The translations under genes were made by a program, and so were the position numbers. This document shows positions 9,700 to 18,359 of a stretch of 64,000 nt of DNA, in pieces (positions within the stretch are counted from its first letter, which is position 1; the number at the start of each line of letters is the position of its first letter). The stretch spans positions 204,522 to 268,521 of the forward strand of contig JAAAFW010000004.1 of NCBI GenBank assembly GCA_019352875.1. Reading direction: 5' to 3'. Origin of the DNA: Pedobacter cryoconitis. Its GTDB lineage: Bacteria > Bacteroidota > Bacteroidia > Sphingobacteriales > Sphingobacteriaceae. Below the pieces are notes generated by a model, which saw only the letters and a program-made list of their open reading frames with translations, did no database searches and was not told the DNA's origin.

Positions 9700-10623
9700 A
9701 TGAAGAAAATATATTCTGTTTTTTTATCAATAGCTCTTGTATCCGGGCTTTCTGTTGCTTGTAAAAAAAATAATCAGTCTGTTCCTGAGGCAGCAAAACC
9801 CACTGCCGACAATATAGAGATTGGAACCGGGAACAATAAAAATGCCTTGCGAGGCAGAGACTTTCACTTAAATGCAGATGTACTTGCTGGAGACAAAATA
9901 AGTGATGTCCAAGTTAAGATTCTACAGAAAAATACAGAGAGTTATTCGGCTCCCTGGAAGTTTGAATTGAGTTGGGCAGAATTTAAAGGGGTTAAAAATG
10001 CGACCGTACACAAACACTTCACTATTCCTGCCGAGGCACCGGAAGGAAAATACGATTTCTTTTTTATTGTTCTGGATGAAAATGGCAGTAAGCTGGAAAT
10101 CAGAGAAGATTTTGTGATAACTGATCCCGCCAACGTGCCGGTCGATCCGCAAATAGGCAGGGATATGATCTCCAGAAACGGACAGCTAATCTATTACATG
10201 GAAACCTGGGTCGAGAAGGAACTGATTTTTAAAAAAGGGGACGAACTTAAAGCTCATGCCCAGGTCAATGAAATTAAAGGTGATGGAGTATTATACTCCG
10301 TATTAATCAAAAGAAGTGCTAATTATCACCCGGAATCGGTAGATAATCTTGATCTGAATAAGGTTATAGTCATTTCAAAAGTAGAGCATCACAACCTGCC
10401 GGCGGCGTCAAAAGTGGCTACACTCCGGCAGATCAATGGTGTGTGGGGAGGGGAGGATATTACGATTGGAGCTACTGAAGATTTCAACGAGCCGAAACCT
10501 AATCCTGTCTCAGGTGAAAAAAGCTGGGCATCTGGTCAATATGATCTAGTCTTTTTGTACAAAAACACCACTTATAACAGGAGTACTTTTAAATCATTTC
10601 CGATCACCGTGGACTATAAATAA
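9700..10623 (+). CDS. DUF4625-like lipoprotein with C-terminal extension
   Basis: A 307-residue lipoprotein (signal peptide ending LSVAC, Cys 21). The first half is a DUF4625-like domain with the element VHKHFTIP near residue 105, matching the upstream gene. The second half (about residues 155-307) is a separate, unrecognised domain containing EHHNLP and GVWGGEDITIGATED. It starts 24 bases after the preceding lipoprotein gene and is probably in the same operon. The likely role is metal capture or delivery with the ZnuD-like receptor; this is inference from context and conserved His. Confidence 0.8.
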   Translation: MKKIYSVFLSIALVSGLSVACKKNNQSVPEAAKPTADNIEIGTGNNKNALRGRDFHLNADVLAGDKISDVQVKILQKNTESYSAPWKFELSWAEFKGVKNATVHKHFTIPAEAPEGKYDFFFIVLDENGSKLEIREDFVITDPANVPVDPQIGRDMISRNGQLIYYMETWVEKELIFKKGDELKAHAQVNEIKGDGVLYSVLIKRSANYHPESVDNLDLNKVIVISKVEHHNLPAASKVATLRQINGVWGGEDITIGATEDFNEPKPNPVSGEKSWASGQYDLVFLYKNTTYNRSTFKSFPITVDYK

Positions 10624-10669
10624 TCACGGTGGTGAAATTTAACCAGGAATCATCTATTTAAAAAATATA

Positions 10670-11146
10670 ATGAGAAGAATAAACTTTTTAATATCGCCAG
10701 TTTTAATACTCTTTTTGCTCACGAACTGTAGTAAAGACAATGATACGGCAACTGATACTACATATCCGGAAATTGATAACACCGCGTCAGATGCTTTCCC
10801 TAAGCAATGTAGTATAATAAAACGTGGAGAGACATTTACCTTTCGAACCTTATTAACTGATAATTCAGAGCTTGGTTCGGTAAGTGTGGATATCCACCAC
10901 AATTTCGATCATCATACACATAGCACAGAGGTTGATGACTGCGGTATGGATCCGATAAAAAAAGCGGTGAAGCCTTTTCTGATGATCAGGGATTTTCCTA
11001 TTCCTGCCGGGTCGAAAAGTTACCAGTTGAACACTGAAATCAATGTGCCAGCAGATATCGATCCGGGCGATTATCACTTTATGATTCGTCTGACAGATAA
11101 ACAGGGCTGGCAGACTATAAAAGGATTAAGTGTGAAAATACAATAA
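10670..11146 (+). CDS. Small DUF4625-like lipoprotein with His-rich insert
   Basis: A 158-residue lipoprotein (signal peptide ending LLTNC, Cys 20). It has one DUF4625-like domain in which a His/Asp/Cys-rich segment, HHNFDHHTHSTEVDDCG, follows the first strands, and the domain ends DPGDYHFMIRLTDKQGW. The cluster of six His, plus Asp and Cys, is a likely metal-binding loop. It is the third lipoprotein of the set and starts 46 bases after the second. It ends just before a convergent gene. Confidence 0.78.
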   Translation: MRRINFLISPVLILFLLTNCSKDNDTATDTTYPEIDNTASDAFPKQCSIIKRGETFTFRTLLTDNSELGSVSVDIHHNFDHHTHSTEVDDCGMDPIKKAVKPFLMIRDFPIPAGSKSYQLNTEINVPADIDPGDYHFMIRLTDKQGWQTIKGLSVKIQ

Positions 11147-11159
11147 TCCAATTTGTTTA

Positions 11160-11194
11160 TTCAGCGGTACATCTTAAAAAAATGTGCTGCTGAA
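11160..11194. terminator. Hairpin between convergent genes
   Basis: TTCAGCGGTACAT (11160-11172) pairs with ATGTGCTGCTGAA (11182-11194), with two G-U wobbles if read as RNA. It lies between the last lipoprotein gene and the convergent acetyltransferase gene and probably ends one or both transcripts. Confidence 0.55.
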
Positions 11195-11205
11195 TATCTG
11201 ATAAT

Positions 11206-11910
11206 TTAGTTTTTTCTGGTATACCTCAATTTGGCCAGAGGAAAATCAATCCTTTTAGTGAAATTCAGAAATTCATAGATTTTTATAGCTCTTGTGTTCG
11301 ATTCCAATACATGCAGAAATGGAATATTCCCCTTTTCGAGCGTTATTTGACATAACCCCCGTAATAATTGCTGCGCATAGCCATTACCCGTATGTGCCGG
11401 ATGGGTACAAACGGCACTCATCTCAGTAAAACCATTCAATTTCATTCTTTCTCCCGCGACCGCAACGAGAGTTCCTTCCTTTCTGATACCGTAATAATTA
11501 CCCAGAAGCGTTGTTTTTTGCTTGAAAAAACCTGGTTGCACAAGATTAACTAATGCATGAAGCTCATCTGAATCTTGTTCCGATAGCTGTGATATCGTAT
11601 CAATTGCAGATTCTTTTGTTGAAGGATTATAAACCATCTGAATACAAGCTAATTGCTGCAGGATTTCCCAGTTCTCAGGAACTGATTCCAATTCATCTTT
11701 TAAAAAGATTTCTTCCTCGTTTTTTATATAAGGTTCCAGCTGTGTCAATAGATTTTTATCATTGTACTGCAGTCCTATAAATGGAATAGTCTGTTCTTGA
11801 TAACGCTTTATTTCATGCGTACCAGCTGAAAATTCCTGATGAACTGAAGATAAAGCGCTCCAGATCGGATTATCTAGTAGGGATAGTTTATGTTTCATTG
11901 GGGTAGTCAT
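11206..11910 (-). CDS. GNAT-family N-acetyltransferase
   Basis: A 234-residue protein. The C-terminal half (about 120-225) is a GNAT domain: strand and acetyl-CoA loop TEMSAVCTHPAHTGNGYAQQ, then PFLHVLESNTRAIKIYEFLNF, as in FR47-like and RimI-like enzymes. The N-terminal half is less conserved and probably helps bind the acceptor. It would transfer acetyl from acetyl-CoA to an amine; the substrate is unknown. ATG at 11910 gives MTTPMKHK; the ATG four codons later is equally possible. The upstream region has a -7 box and a dyad. Confidence 0.85.
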   Translation of the reverse strand: MTTPMKHKLSLLDNPIWSALSSVHQEFSAGTHEIKRYQEQTIPFIGLQYNDKNLLTQLEPYIKNEEEIFLKDELESVPENWEILQQLACIQMVYNPSTKESAIDTISQLSEQDSDELHALVNLVQPGFFKQKTTLLGNYYGIRKEGTLVAVAGERMKLNGFTEMSAVCTHPAHTGNGYAQQLLRGLCQITLEKGNIPFLHVLESNTRAIKIYEFLNFTKRIDFPLAKLRYTRKN

Positions 11911-11925
11911 CTTTTATAGTAAAAA

Positions 11926-11956
11926 TTTACGTAAACATTTACATAAGCCAAATGTA
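11926..11956 (-). promoter_or_regulatory. Promoter box and overlapping dyads upstream of the acetyltransferase
   Basis: Read on the minus strand, TACATTTG (11956-11949) is a perfect TAnnTTTG box. Just downstream, around the expected start of transcription, TTTACGTAAA (11926-11935) and GTAAACATTTAC (11931-11942) overlap as three TTTAC half-sites, an operator-like arrangement. Confidence 0.4.
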
Positions 11957-12100
11957 CCGATTTGTGCGCTTTGAAAAAACATAATATTTATTTTTATTGC
12001 ATCATTTTTAGTCGCTACATAAACAAAAATTAATTTGTAAAGTTATTGTACATGAAAAAGCCAAAAGATTTTAAATTAGCGACCGACTACACAAGAAACT

Positions 12101-13891
12101 ATGTATAACGCCCCGCCATTTTTAAGTAAAGAACAGTTAATAGATGTATTCGATCAGACTAAAACCGCTACAGCTGTACATGTTGGAGAACTCGCTGTCA
12201 TTCAAATGGCCAATGATGCGATGTTGAAAATCTGGGATAAAGACAGATCCGTTATCGGAAAATCCCTTGAAGATGCATTGCCTGAATTGAAGGGACAACC
12301 CTTTGCTGAAATGTTTAAACGTGTATGGAAGGAAGGTATAACTGTTGCCGGAACTGAAACTGCTGCCGACCTGATTACAGATGGGAAGGTGTACACTTAT
12401 TATTTCGATTTTGAGTACCGTGCTATTAAAGATAGAAATGGGAAAACCATCTGTGTTTTACATACTGCAACCGACGTAACCGAACGCGTAAAACATCGTT
12501 TAACTCTTCAGGAAGCTTACTTTAAAGAACAGGCTTTGCTAAGGGAACAATCACTAAATGAAGAACTGGCTGCGTCTAATGAGGAACTGAATGCTGTTAA
12601 TGAAGAGCTGTCTAAAAATCAGGATGAACTTAAAATACTAAATGAAACCCTTGAAGGAAGAGTAGAAGCACGTGTTAAGGATTTAAGAGAGAGCGAAAAT
12701 AATTTCCGTTTGCTTTCGGAAGAACTTGCGGCAATTAACGAAGAAATGGCAGCCGCAAATGAAGAACTCCTGACTTCTAATGAAGAGTTATATGAGGCCC
12801 AGGAAAGATTGCAGGAAATTTACGATCGTCTTGAAGATAAGGAAATTGCCTTAAGGCTTGCCATCGAGGCGGCAAACTTTGGAACTTGGCATATTCATTC
12901 TGTATCCAGAGAGTTTATAACCTCCGGCAGACTTCGGGAGCTTTTCGGATTCCATGCAGATCAAGATATTACTATTGAAGACGCGTTGAATCAAATTACA
13001 GATGAATACCGGCAATATGTATCAGATAAATTGGAGAATGCTTTAAGTGGAAATGGCAATTATGATGTTTCCTACCCAGTAGAGGGTTTTCATGATAAAA
13101 AAGTTCGGTGGCTCAGGGCAATGGGAAACTTAAAGGCAGATAAATCAGGTGAGTTTTCTTCCTTTACAGGTGTAGTGATGGATATATCTATACTTAAAAA
13201 GGATGAACAACGTAAAAATGATTTTATAGGTATGGTTAGTCATGAACTGAAAACACCACTGACTTCCATGAATGGCTACCTTCAGCTACTGCAGCGTAAA
13301 ACCAGCAAAATGCAAGACGATTTCATTAATTCGTCTTTAGACATGGCAGTCAGACAAGTCAAAAAAATGACTGGTATGATTAACGGTTTTTTAAATGTTT
13401 CACGTCTTGAATCTGGTAAAATCGTTTTAAATCAACATCACTTCCTTTTAAACGAATTGGTACAGAGCGCAGTGGAAGAAGCAAGGTTAATGGAGACAGG
13501 TCAGACTATAAATTTTCAGCCTTGTGAAAATATACCTGTATACGCAGACTTCGATAAAATAAGCAACGTGATTTCGAATCTCTTGAGTAATGCAGTAAAA
13601 TACTCACCTGTTGATAAAAATATCAACTTGCAATGCAACATCATAGATGGAATGGCACAGGTGAGCGTTAAGGATAATGGTATCGGAATCAGCGAGAATG
13701 ACTCCGGTAGAATTTTTGAGCGTTATTATAGGGTTGTAAGGGACAGTCATATTTCAGGCTTTGGAATCGGGCTCTATCTGAGTGCAGAAATTATAGCAAG
13801 GCATCATGGTAATATCTGGTTAGAGAGTGATCCGGGCAATGGATCTACCTTCTATTTTAATCTTCCTTTAGCAAAGCAACCTGGAAATTAA
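12101..13891 (+). CDS. Soluble PAS-domain sensor histidine kinase
   Basis: A 596-residue kinase without a membrane segment. The order is PAS (about residues 10-130), a long coiled coil with repeated ASNEELNAVNEEL-type heptads (about 145-250), a second PAS (about 255-365), then the kinase core. The H box is DFIGMVSHELKTPL with His 381. The N box is SNVISNLLSNAVKYSP, the G1 box KDNGIGI and the G2 box GFGIGLYLS, all intact. No receiver domain or response regulator gene is adjacent, so its partner is elsewhere. It probably senses an intracellular signal through the PAS domains. Confidence 0.92.
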   Translation: MYNAPPFLSKEQLIDVFDQTKTATAVHVGELAVIQMANDAMLKIWDKDRSVIGKSLEDALPELKGQPFAEMFKRVWKEGITVAGTETAADLITDGKVYTYYFDFEYRAIKDRNGKTICVLHTATDVTERVKHRLTLQEAYFKEQALLREQSLNEELAASNEELNAVNEELSKNQDELKILNETLEGRVEARVKDLRESENNFRLLSEELAAINEEMAAANEELLTSNEELYEAQERLQEIYDRLEDKEIALRLAIEAANFGTWHIHSVSREFITSGRLRELFGFHADQDITIEDALNQITDEYRQYVSDKLENALSGNGNYDVSYPVEGFHDKKVRWLRAMGNLKADKSGEFSSFTGVVMDISILKKDEQRKNDFIGMVSHELKTPLTSMNGYLQLLQRKTSKMQDDFINSSLDMAVRQVKKMTGMINGFLNVSRLESGKIVLNQHHFLLNELVQSAVEEARLMETGQTINFQPCENIPVYADFDKISNVISNLLSNAVKYSPVDKNINLQCNIIDGMAQVSVKDNGIGISENDSGRIFERYYRVVRDSHISGFGIGLYLSAEIIARHHGNIWLESDPGNGSTFYFNLPLAKQPGN

Positions 13892-14033
13892 AGACAAATG
13901 TGGGATTCTATCCGTTTATAGGCAGTAGTGCAACCGATATTCGTACTGAAGACAGCGAATAAGCTTTGCCCATAGATATTGATCTGAACTCAATTTTTAA
14001 ATCTGAAACATTTCATTTTCCATGCTGTTAGGG

Positions 14034-14052
14034 GATTAAATTCTATTTAATC
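14034..14052. repeat. 8-bp dyad upstream of the acidic protein
   Basis: GATTAAAT and ATTTAATC with a 3-base spacer, 26 bases before the ATG at 14079. It could be an operator; it is AT-rich and may be chance. The rest of the 187-base gap after the kinase gene shows nothing clear. Confidence 0.25.
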
Positions 14053-14078
14053 AAAAAACTGTTACTAGCTTATTTATT

Positions 14079-14408
14079 ATGGAAAACAACGAAAACCGTG
14101 CCTTTCAGGATGCACTGGATCAGACTGAATTGGATGACGCTACTAATTTCAGCGAACTTAAAGAAGAGAATAGCACCGGCGATGAAGAAAATGAAGAACT
14201 AAGTCCTGCAGATGACGATGAGTTGGCAGACAGTAATCCAATTCCAGATCAGGATGATTATACGGGTTACGACTCCAGTGAAGACACAGGTAACACAGCG
14301 GCAGATCTGGATCTGAATCCAGATGATGACGATGATACGGCTGTCGAACCGGAAGACCTCGACACGCTTAATGCACAAGATGAAGATGATCAGGATACGA
14401 TGTCTTAA
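14079..14408 (+). CDS. Highly acidic small protein of unknown function
   Basis: A 109-residue protein with 42 Asp/Glu and only two basic residues, no hydrophobic core and runs such as DDDDD. It is very probably intrinsically disordered. There is no signal peptide. Such proteins may bind cations or basic proteins, or act as nucleic-acid mimics, but nothing here proves any of these. It starts 187 bases after the kinase gene and ends 62 bases before the AI-2E family gene; shared transcription is possible. The start is the only ATG at the head of the frame. Composition is very unlike the neighbours. Confidence 0.65.
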   Translation: MENNENRAFQDALDQTELDDATNFSELKEENSTGDEENEELSPADDDELADSNPIPDQDDYTGYDSSEDTGNTAADLDLNPDDDDDTAVEPEDLDTLNAQDEDDQDTMS

Positions 14409-14470
14409 AGGACCTCTTATCCTGAAATTTATCTTTTTATAGTTTCATTTTTTTTACTTAACGATACATA

Positions 14471-15568
14471 ATGATCAGACAGCAGCCAGTTAATTTATAC
14501 AAACTTATTACTTCCGTTATCCTATACACCTTCGGGCTGATAATTCTGCTCTGGTTTTTATATCAGATTACGAATGTCCTGTTACTTTTTCTTCTGGCTA
14601 TGGTACTGGGACTAATTATCAGCAATCCGGTGAACCGGCTGGAACAAAGAGGTATGAAGCGCTGGCTTGCTTCACTGATTATTCTCGGTACAATATTTAC
14701 TGTTACTACGGCACTTTTCTGGTTAATTGTGCCGCATATCAGTGAGCAAATTGATACTTTGATTGACAACCTGCCAGATTATTATAAGAGCCTTTCAGAT
14801 AATACTGCTTCATTGCTCAAAAACTATCCAGAATTGAATAAGGAACTACAGAAAGGGGGGATGTCAGTATCGGCAATGGTACCATCTGTGGGTAAAACAG
14901 TGATCGGGCTAAGTGCATTTTCTATCTCTATACTTGGTGGAATCTTCGTTTTTATCATATTTATCTGTATGGTAGTCTTCTTTGTAACTAACCCCAAACC
15001 GCTCATATCTTTGTATTTATCTGTATTTAAACCAGAGAAAAGGAATAAAGCGGAGGATGCATTAAAACATACTGCTGTGATGTTGGGGGGATGGATGAAG
15101 TCAAACCTGATAGGGGGGATTATACAGGCAATTCTGGTTTACCTTTTTCTTACTTTTATGAATGTGCCGGGTGCTCTGGTATGGGCTGCGCTTGCTTTTT
15201 TTTCGGAGTTACTTCCAAAAATTGGCTTTTATATTATGGCGATTCCTCCTACTTTAGTCGCCCTTTCCATAAGTCCGGCTACAGCGCTGTGGTGTTTGGC
15301 TTTTTTCCTTCTGCTGAATGAGGTAACTGCAGATTTTCTTATGCCAAAGCTTCGGGCAAGCACAATGAATATTCACCCTGTGTGTTCATTGTTTTTGATA
15401 CTAGCAATGGGAGCTGCCTTTGGTCTGACGGGCGTTTTGCTGGCTACCCCACTTGCAGCGATCGTTAAGGCATATTATGAAGAGTTTTACCTGACACAGT
15501 TTCCAAATGATCCGGATATGGAAAATCGAGTGTACCGCATTCTCTATCCGGAAAGGAAAAAAACATAA
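14471..15568 (+). CDS. AI-2E/PerM family transporter
   Basis: A 365-residue inner membrane protein with about eight hydrophobic segments in the pattern of the AI-2E (UPF0118, PerM) family: an N-terminal pair (about residues 12-50), a third helix near 62-85, a soluble amphipathic section (about 90-145), then clustered helices ending with LFLILAMGAAFGLTGVLLATPLAA. The family includes an AI-2 exporter and Na+/H+ antiporters, so the substrate is open. It follows the acidic protein by 62 bases and may share a transcript with it and with the small membrane protein downstream. Confidence 0.88.
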   Translation: MIRQQPVNLYKLITSVILYTFGLIILLWFLYQITNVLLLFLLAMVLGLIISNPVNRLEQRGMKRWLASLIILGTIFTVTTALFWLIVPHISEQIDTLIDNLPDYYKSLSDNTASLLKNYPELNKELQKGGMSVSAMVPSVGKTVIGLSAFSISILGGIFVFIIFICMVVFFVTNPKPLISLYLSVFKPEKRNKAEDALKHTAVMLGGWMKSNLIGGIIQAILVYLFLTFMNVPGALVWAALAFFSELLPKIGFYIMAIPPTLVALSISPATALWCLAFFLLLNEVTADFLMPKLRASTMNIHPVCSLFLILAMGAAFGLTGVLLATPLAAIVKAYYEEFYLTQFPNDPDMENRVYRILYPERKKT

Positions 15569-15634
15569 TAACACTGTAAGACTTGCGAAAATTATTTAGC
15601 TTTAGACTTACGGATTTATAAATATCCTGCGTAT

Positions 15635-15976
15635 ATGACATTTATACTACCTGTAATTATTCTTTTTTTACTCACATTGGTGTTTTTTGGGAAAAACATC
15701 CAGGAATGGCAGGGTAATGCTTTGAACAGCACTGCGACAATGATGATTTGTGTATTAGCCGTGATTGCTGCCGGCGTGATTGGCGCGATAAAAGCAGACC
15801 CATTGTATGAGTACTTCATTTTTGGCTTTTGGGCCTTTCTTTTTATGCTTGGTATGACAGTACTGGTTGGACTGATCGATCTTTTCAACAAAACCAGGTT
15901 TTATAAAATACCCTGCTTTTTTACTATTCTGCTCATAGTTGCATATGGCATTGTATTTTTAATCAAAGAAGGATAG
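15635..15976 (+). CDS. Small four-helix membrane protein
   Basis: A 113-residue protein made almost entirely of hydrophobic segments (about residues 3-20, 31-50, 58-80 and 88-110). I recognise no family. It lies 66 bases after the AI-2E family gene on the same strand and ends 14 bases before the convergent hydrolase. An inner membrane location is inferred. Confidence 0.6.
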   Translation: MTFILPVIILFLLTLVFFGKNIQEWQGNALNSTATMMICVLAVIAAGVIGAIKADPLYEYFIFGFWAFLFMLGMTVLVGLIDLFNKTRFYKIPCFFTILLIVAYGIVFLIKEG

Positions 15977-15990
15977 AAAATGCATAATGT

Positions 15991-17079
15991 TTACCGGTAT
16001 GCGGGAATAATGTATTTCACTAAAATGTCAAATGCCTGTTTGGCCTTCCATGAACCATAATTGCTTTGGGTAAAAACGACGACCAGGCCCGAATCTTTAA
16101 TGGTCATTATGTATTGTCCACCATTACCGGAAGCAAAAACAATATTTGCCGTATAGCCCTCCGTTTTAATCTCTTCATTATACCAGTAATAACCGTAAAA
16201 AGTGGGTTGAGGAACCGCAGTTTTGTTTCTGCTTAGTTTAATGAAAGAGGTTTCAGGTATCGGAATTGTCGCCGTGGTCGAGCTTTTTAGCCATTTCTCA
16301 CTAATGATACGTTTTCCATTCCAGATACCCTTATTGAGTAGCAACTGACCTATTTTTTGCATATCCTGTGTACGTATAAAAAACGATCCCCCAGTCATAC
16401 CATGTCCGGCGGGGTCGGTAGTCCATCGGTAGTTTGTAATGCCCATCGGTTCGAACAGATATAATTTAGCGAATTCCATCACAGACATACCAGATGCATT
16501 GCTGATAATTCCACTAATAATCATTGGGTCAATTGATGTATATGACCATACTTTTCCAGGCTCGTATTTCATAGGCACACCTAATGAAAATTTGAGCCAA
16601 TCCTGGGTAGGTTCCATTTCGGCCTCACAATCCTTCTCGCCATTCCATTCGTCGCAATCTATGCCTGAACGCATTTCCAGTAGATTTTTAATAGTCATTT
16701 TCCGTTTTAACGGATCTGCAGCAAACACTTTTTCTTGTGGAAAGAAGGTGTAAACAAATTGATTTACATCTTTCACGATACCTCTGTCAATGGCAATCCC
16801 TAACAACAGACTCGCTATTGATTTGAAAGAGGATCTGGAGTCGTTCAATGAATCTGCAGTCAGGCCATTAAAATAATGTTCGTAAACCTGTGTCCCGTTT
16901 TTAGAAATCAGAATACTATTTATGCCGGAATATTCATTCCGCAGAATAGCTGCCTCAGCTTCATCCATAATAGTCGAAGTTTTAACAGGGAGTGTCTGAG
17001 CATGCAGTTTCAATGAGAATGTCAGGACAGATAAAAGAATGAGAGCAGTAAGTTTCATGAAGTTAAAGATACATTTCAA
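15991..17079 (-). CDS. Secreted serine hydrolase, beta-lactamase fold
   Basis: A 362-residue protein with a signal peptide (cleavage near KLHAQ). It carries the class C beta-lactamase/DD-peptidase marks: SSFK (nucleophile Ser 83, Lys 86), YTS at about 180-182 in place of the YxN motif, and SGNGGQYI near residue 325 in place of the KTG/HTG strand. This is the Beta-lactamase (PF00144) family, which includes esterases, D-aminopeptidases and cell-wall enzymes. The substrate is unknown, and true beta-lactamase activity is not implied. It is periplasmic and transcribed alone. Confidence 0.85.
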   Translation of the reverse strand: MKCIFNFMKLTALILLSVLTFSLKLHAQTLPVKTSTIMDEAEAAILRNEYSGINSILISKNGTQVYEHYFNGLTADSLNDSRSSFKSIASLLLGIAIDRGIVKDVNQFVYTFFPQEKVFAADPLKRKMTIKNLLEMRSGIDCDEWNGEKDCEAEMEPTQDWLKFSLGVPMKYEPGKVWSYTSIDPMIISGIISNASGMSVMEFAKLYLFEPMGITNYRWTTDPAGHGMTGGSFFIRTQDMQKIGQLLLNKGIWNGKRIISEKWLKSSTTATIPIPETSFIKLSRNKTAVPQPTFYGYYWYNEEIKTEGYTANIVFASGNGGQYIMTIKDSGLVVVFTQSNYGSWKAKQAFDILVKYIIPAYR

Positions 17080-17169
17080 TTTGAGAATGAAGTGTATAAG
17101 AATAATAATGTTCTTGGGGAGCTAACCGGCTCAATTTTTGAAGCTTGAAAATTAATTTAGTTTTTATTT

Positions 17170-18354
17170 ATGCCCGACAACCAATTGTTATTAGACGCAT
17201 TTAGGAATAGTAATTTTCAAGACGCAAGAGAAATATTAAAGGAGGAATCAAATATCCCTATTGATCTGCAGCCCTTTGAAAGGGTTCAGTTATTCGACAA
17301 ATTAATCAGAAATAAAGCATTTGATATTGTTTTTCTCTTTATCAGACATCAACTAATAGAGACCGATTTATACGAATACAATACTTTTAATCATACACTT
17401 TTAAAAAGCATCTTCTTAAATCTTCAGCAAGAAGAAGAAGATATCATTTTTTTTGACGAATTTCTTTCGACGCTGCAAAATCTCGATGAGGTGATAGATA
17501 ATCAAACACTTTTGGGGCATGCCTTGGAATCAGGCGTACATCCATTATTGATTAAAAGCCTGATTAATGCTGGCTGTGATATAAACTGGGTAAGTAATGC
17601 TGAGGAAACTTATCTTCATCAGATTACATCGGACAACCGGGTTAAGCCAGAAAATGCTGCTGTTCTCCTTGATTTGATGATCAATGAAGGCTTAGACGTA
17701 AATGCAATTGATATCGTTAAAAAAACTCCGCTAATCAACGCAATTTCAAGAAATAAAGTTCTCTTAATTGATTTGCTGTTAAAAAATGGCGCCGGCAGTA
17801 ATATTCCGGACAATATGGGAGAAACTGCGTTTTACCATGCTATAGTCCATCAACAGAATTTACCGCTATATGAGAACCTACGCAGCTATGAAACTCCAGA
17901 TTTCGAGATTCCAAACAAAAATAAGGAGACGATATTATTTGAATTTCTGCGCAGATTAAACCGCCCTTCGGAAACTTTGCTGAACTTATTAACGGAACTT
18001 ATTAAAGATGGCGCTGACCTGTATGCACCTGCAATTTATTATGGGAAAGAGAAGACACCGGCAGATATTGTTGCAGAAAAGACTTTCGATGTTTTTAATA
18101 CCGTTATCCGGTTAGATGTTCTGGACTTAACGCGACTAGACCAAAATGGAAATTCATTACTGCATAAGGTTTGTGCTTTTGACGTTAATTTTGATCTGGA
18201 AATGGCCAAGGATACCTATAGAAAGGTCAAACTACTGATCCAAAAAGGTATTGATATCAATCTAACTAATAATCAAGACCAAACCGCGATGATGCTCGCT
18301 TCAACTGATAACTTGAAAGCTAAAACTGTAGAGCTGCTTTTGACCAATAAATAA
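17170..18354 (+). CDS. Ankyrin repeat protein
   Basis: A 394-residue protein without a signal peptide. A helical N-terminal region (about residues 1-120) is followed by ankyrin-type repeats, clearest at NAIDIVKKTPLINAISRN, LLLKNGAGSNIPDNMGETAF and LLIQKGIDINLTNNQDQTAM. It starts the three-gene cluster with the second ankyrin protein 5 bases downstream, so they are almost certainly co-transcribed. Ankyrin arrays bind proteins, and bacterial ones often serve as immunity or scaffold proteins. The partner here is not known. Confidence 0.8.
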   Translation: MPDNQLLLDAFRNSNFQDAREILKEESNIPIDLQPFERVQLFDKLIRNKAFDIVFLFIRHQLIETDLYEYNTFNHTLLKSIFLNLQQEEEDIIFFDEFLSTLQNLDEVIDNQTLLGHALESGVHPLLIKSLINAGCDINWVSNAEETYLHQITSDNRVKPENAAVLLDLMINEGLDVNAIDIVKKTPLINAISRNKVLLIDLLLKNGAGSNIPDNMGETAFYHAIVHQQNLPLYENLRSYETPDFEIPNKNKETILFEFLRRLNRPSETLLNLLTELIKDGADLYAPAIYYGKEKTPADIVAEKTFDVFNTVIRLDVLDLTRLDQNGNSLLHKVCAFDVNFDLEMAKDTYRKVKLLIQKGIDINLTNNQDQTAMMLASTDNLKAKTVELLLTNK

Positions 18355-18359
18355 TTATT

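Noticed and set aside
15991..17079. Antibiotic-resistance beta-lactamase
   Set aside because: The SxxK and Tyr motifs only place it in the broad PF00144 family. The YTS and GGNGG-like motifs and context do not support a true class C beta-lactamase.
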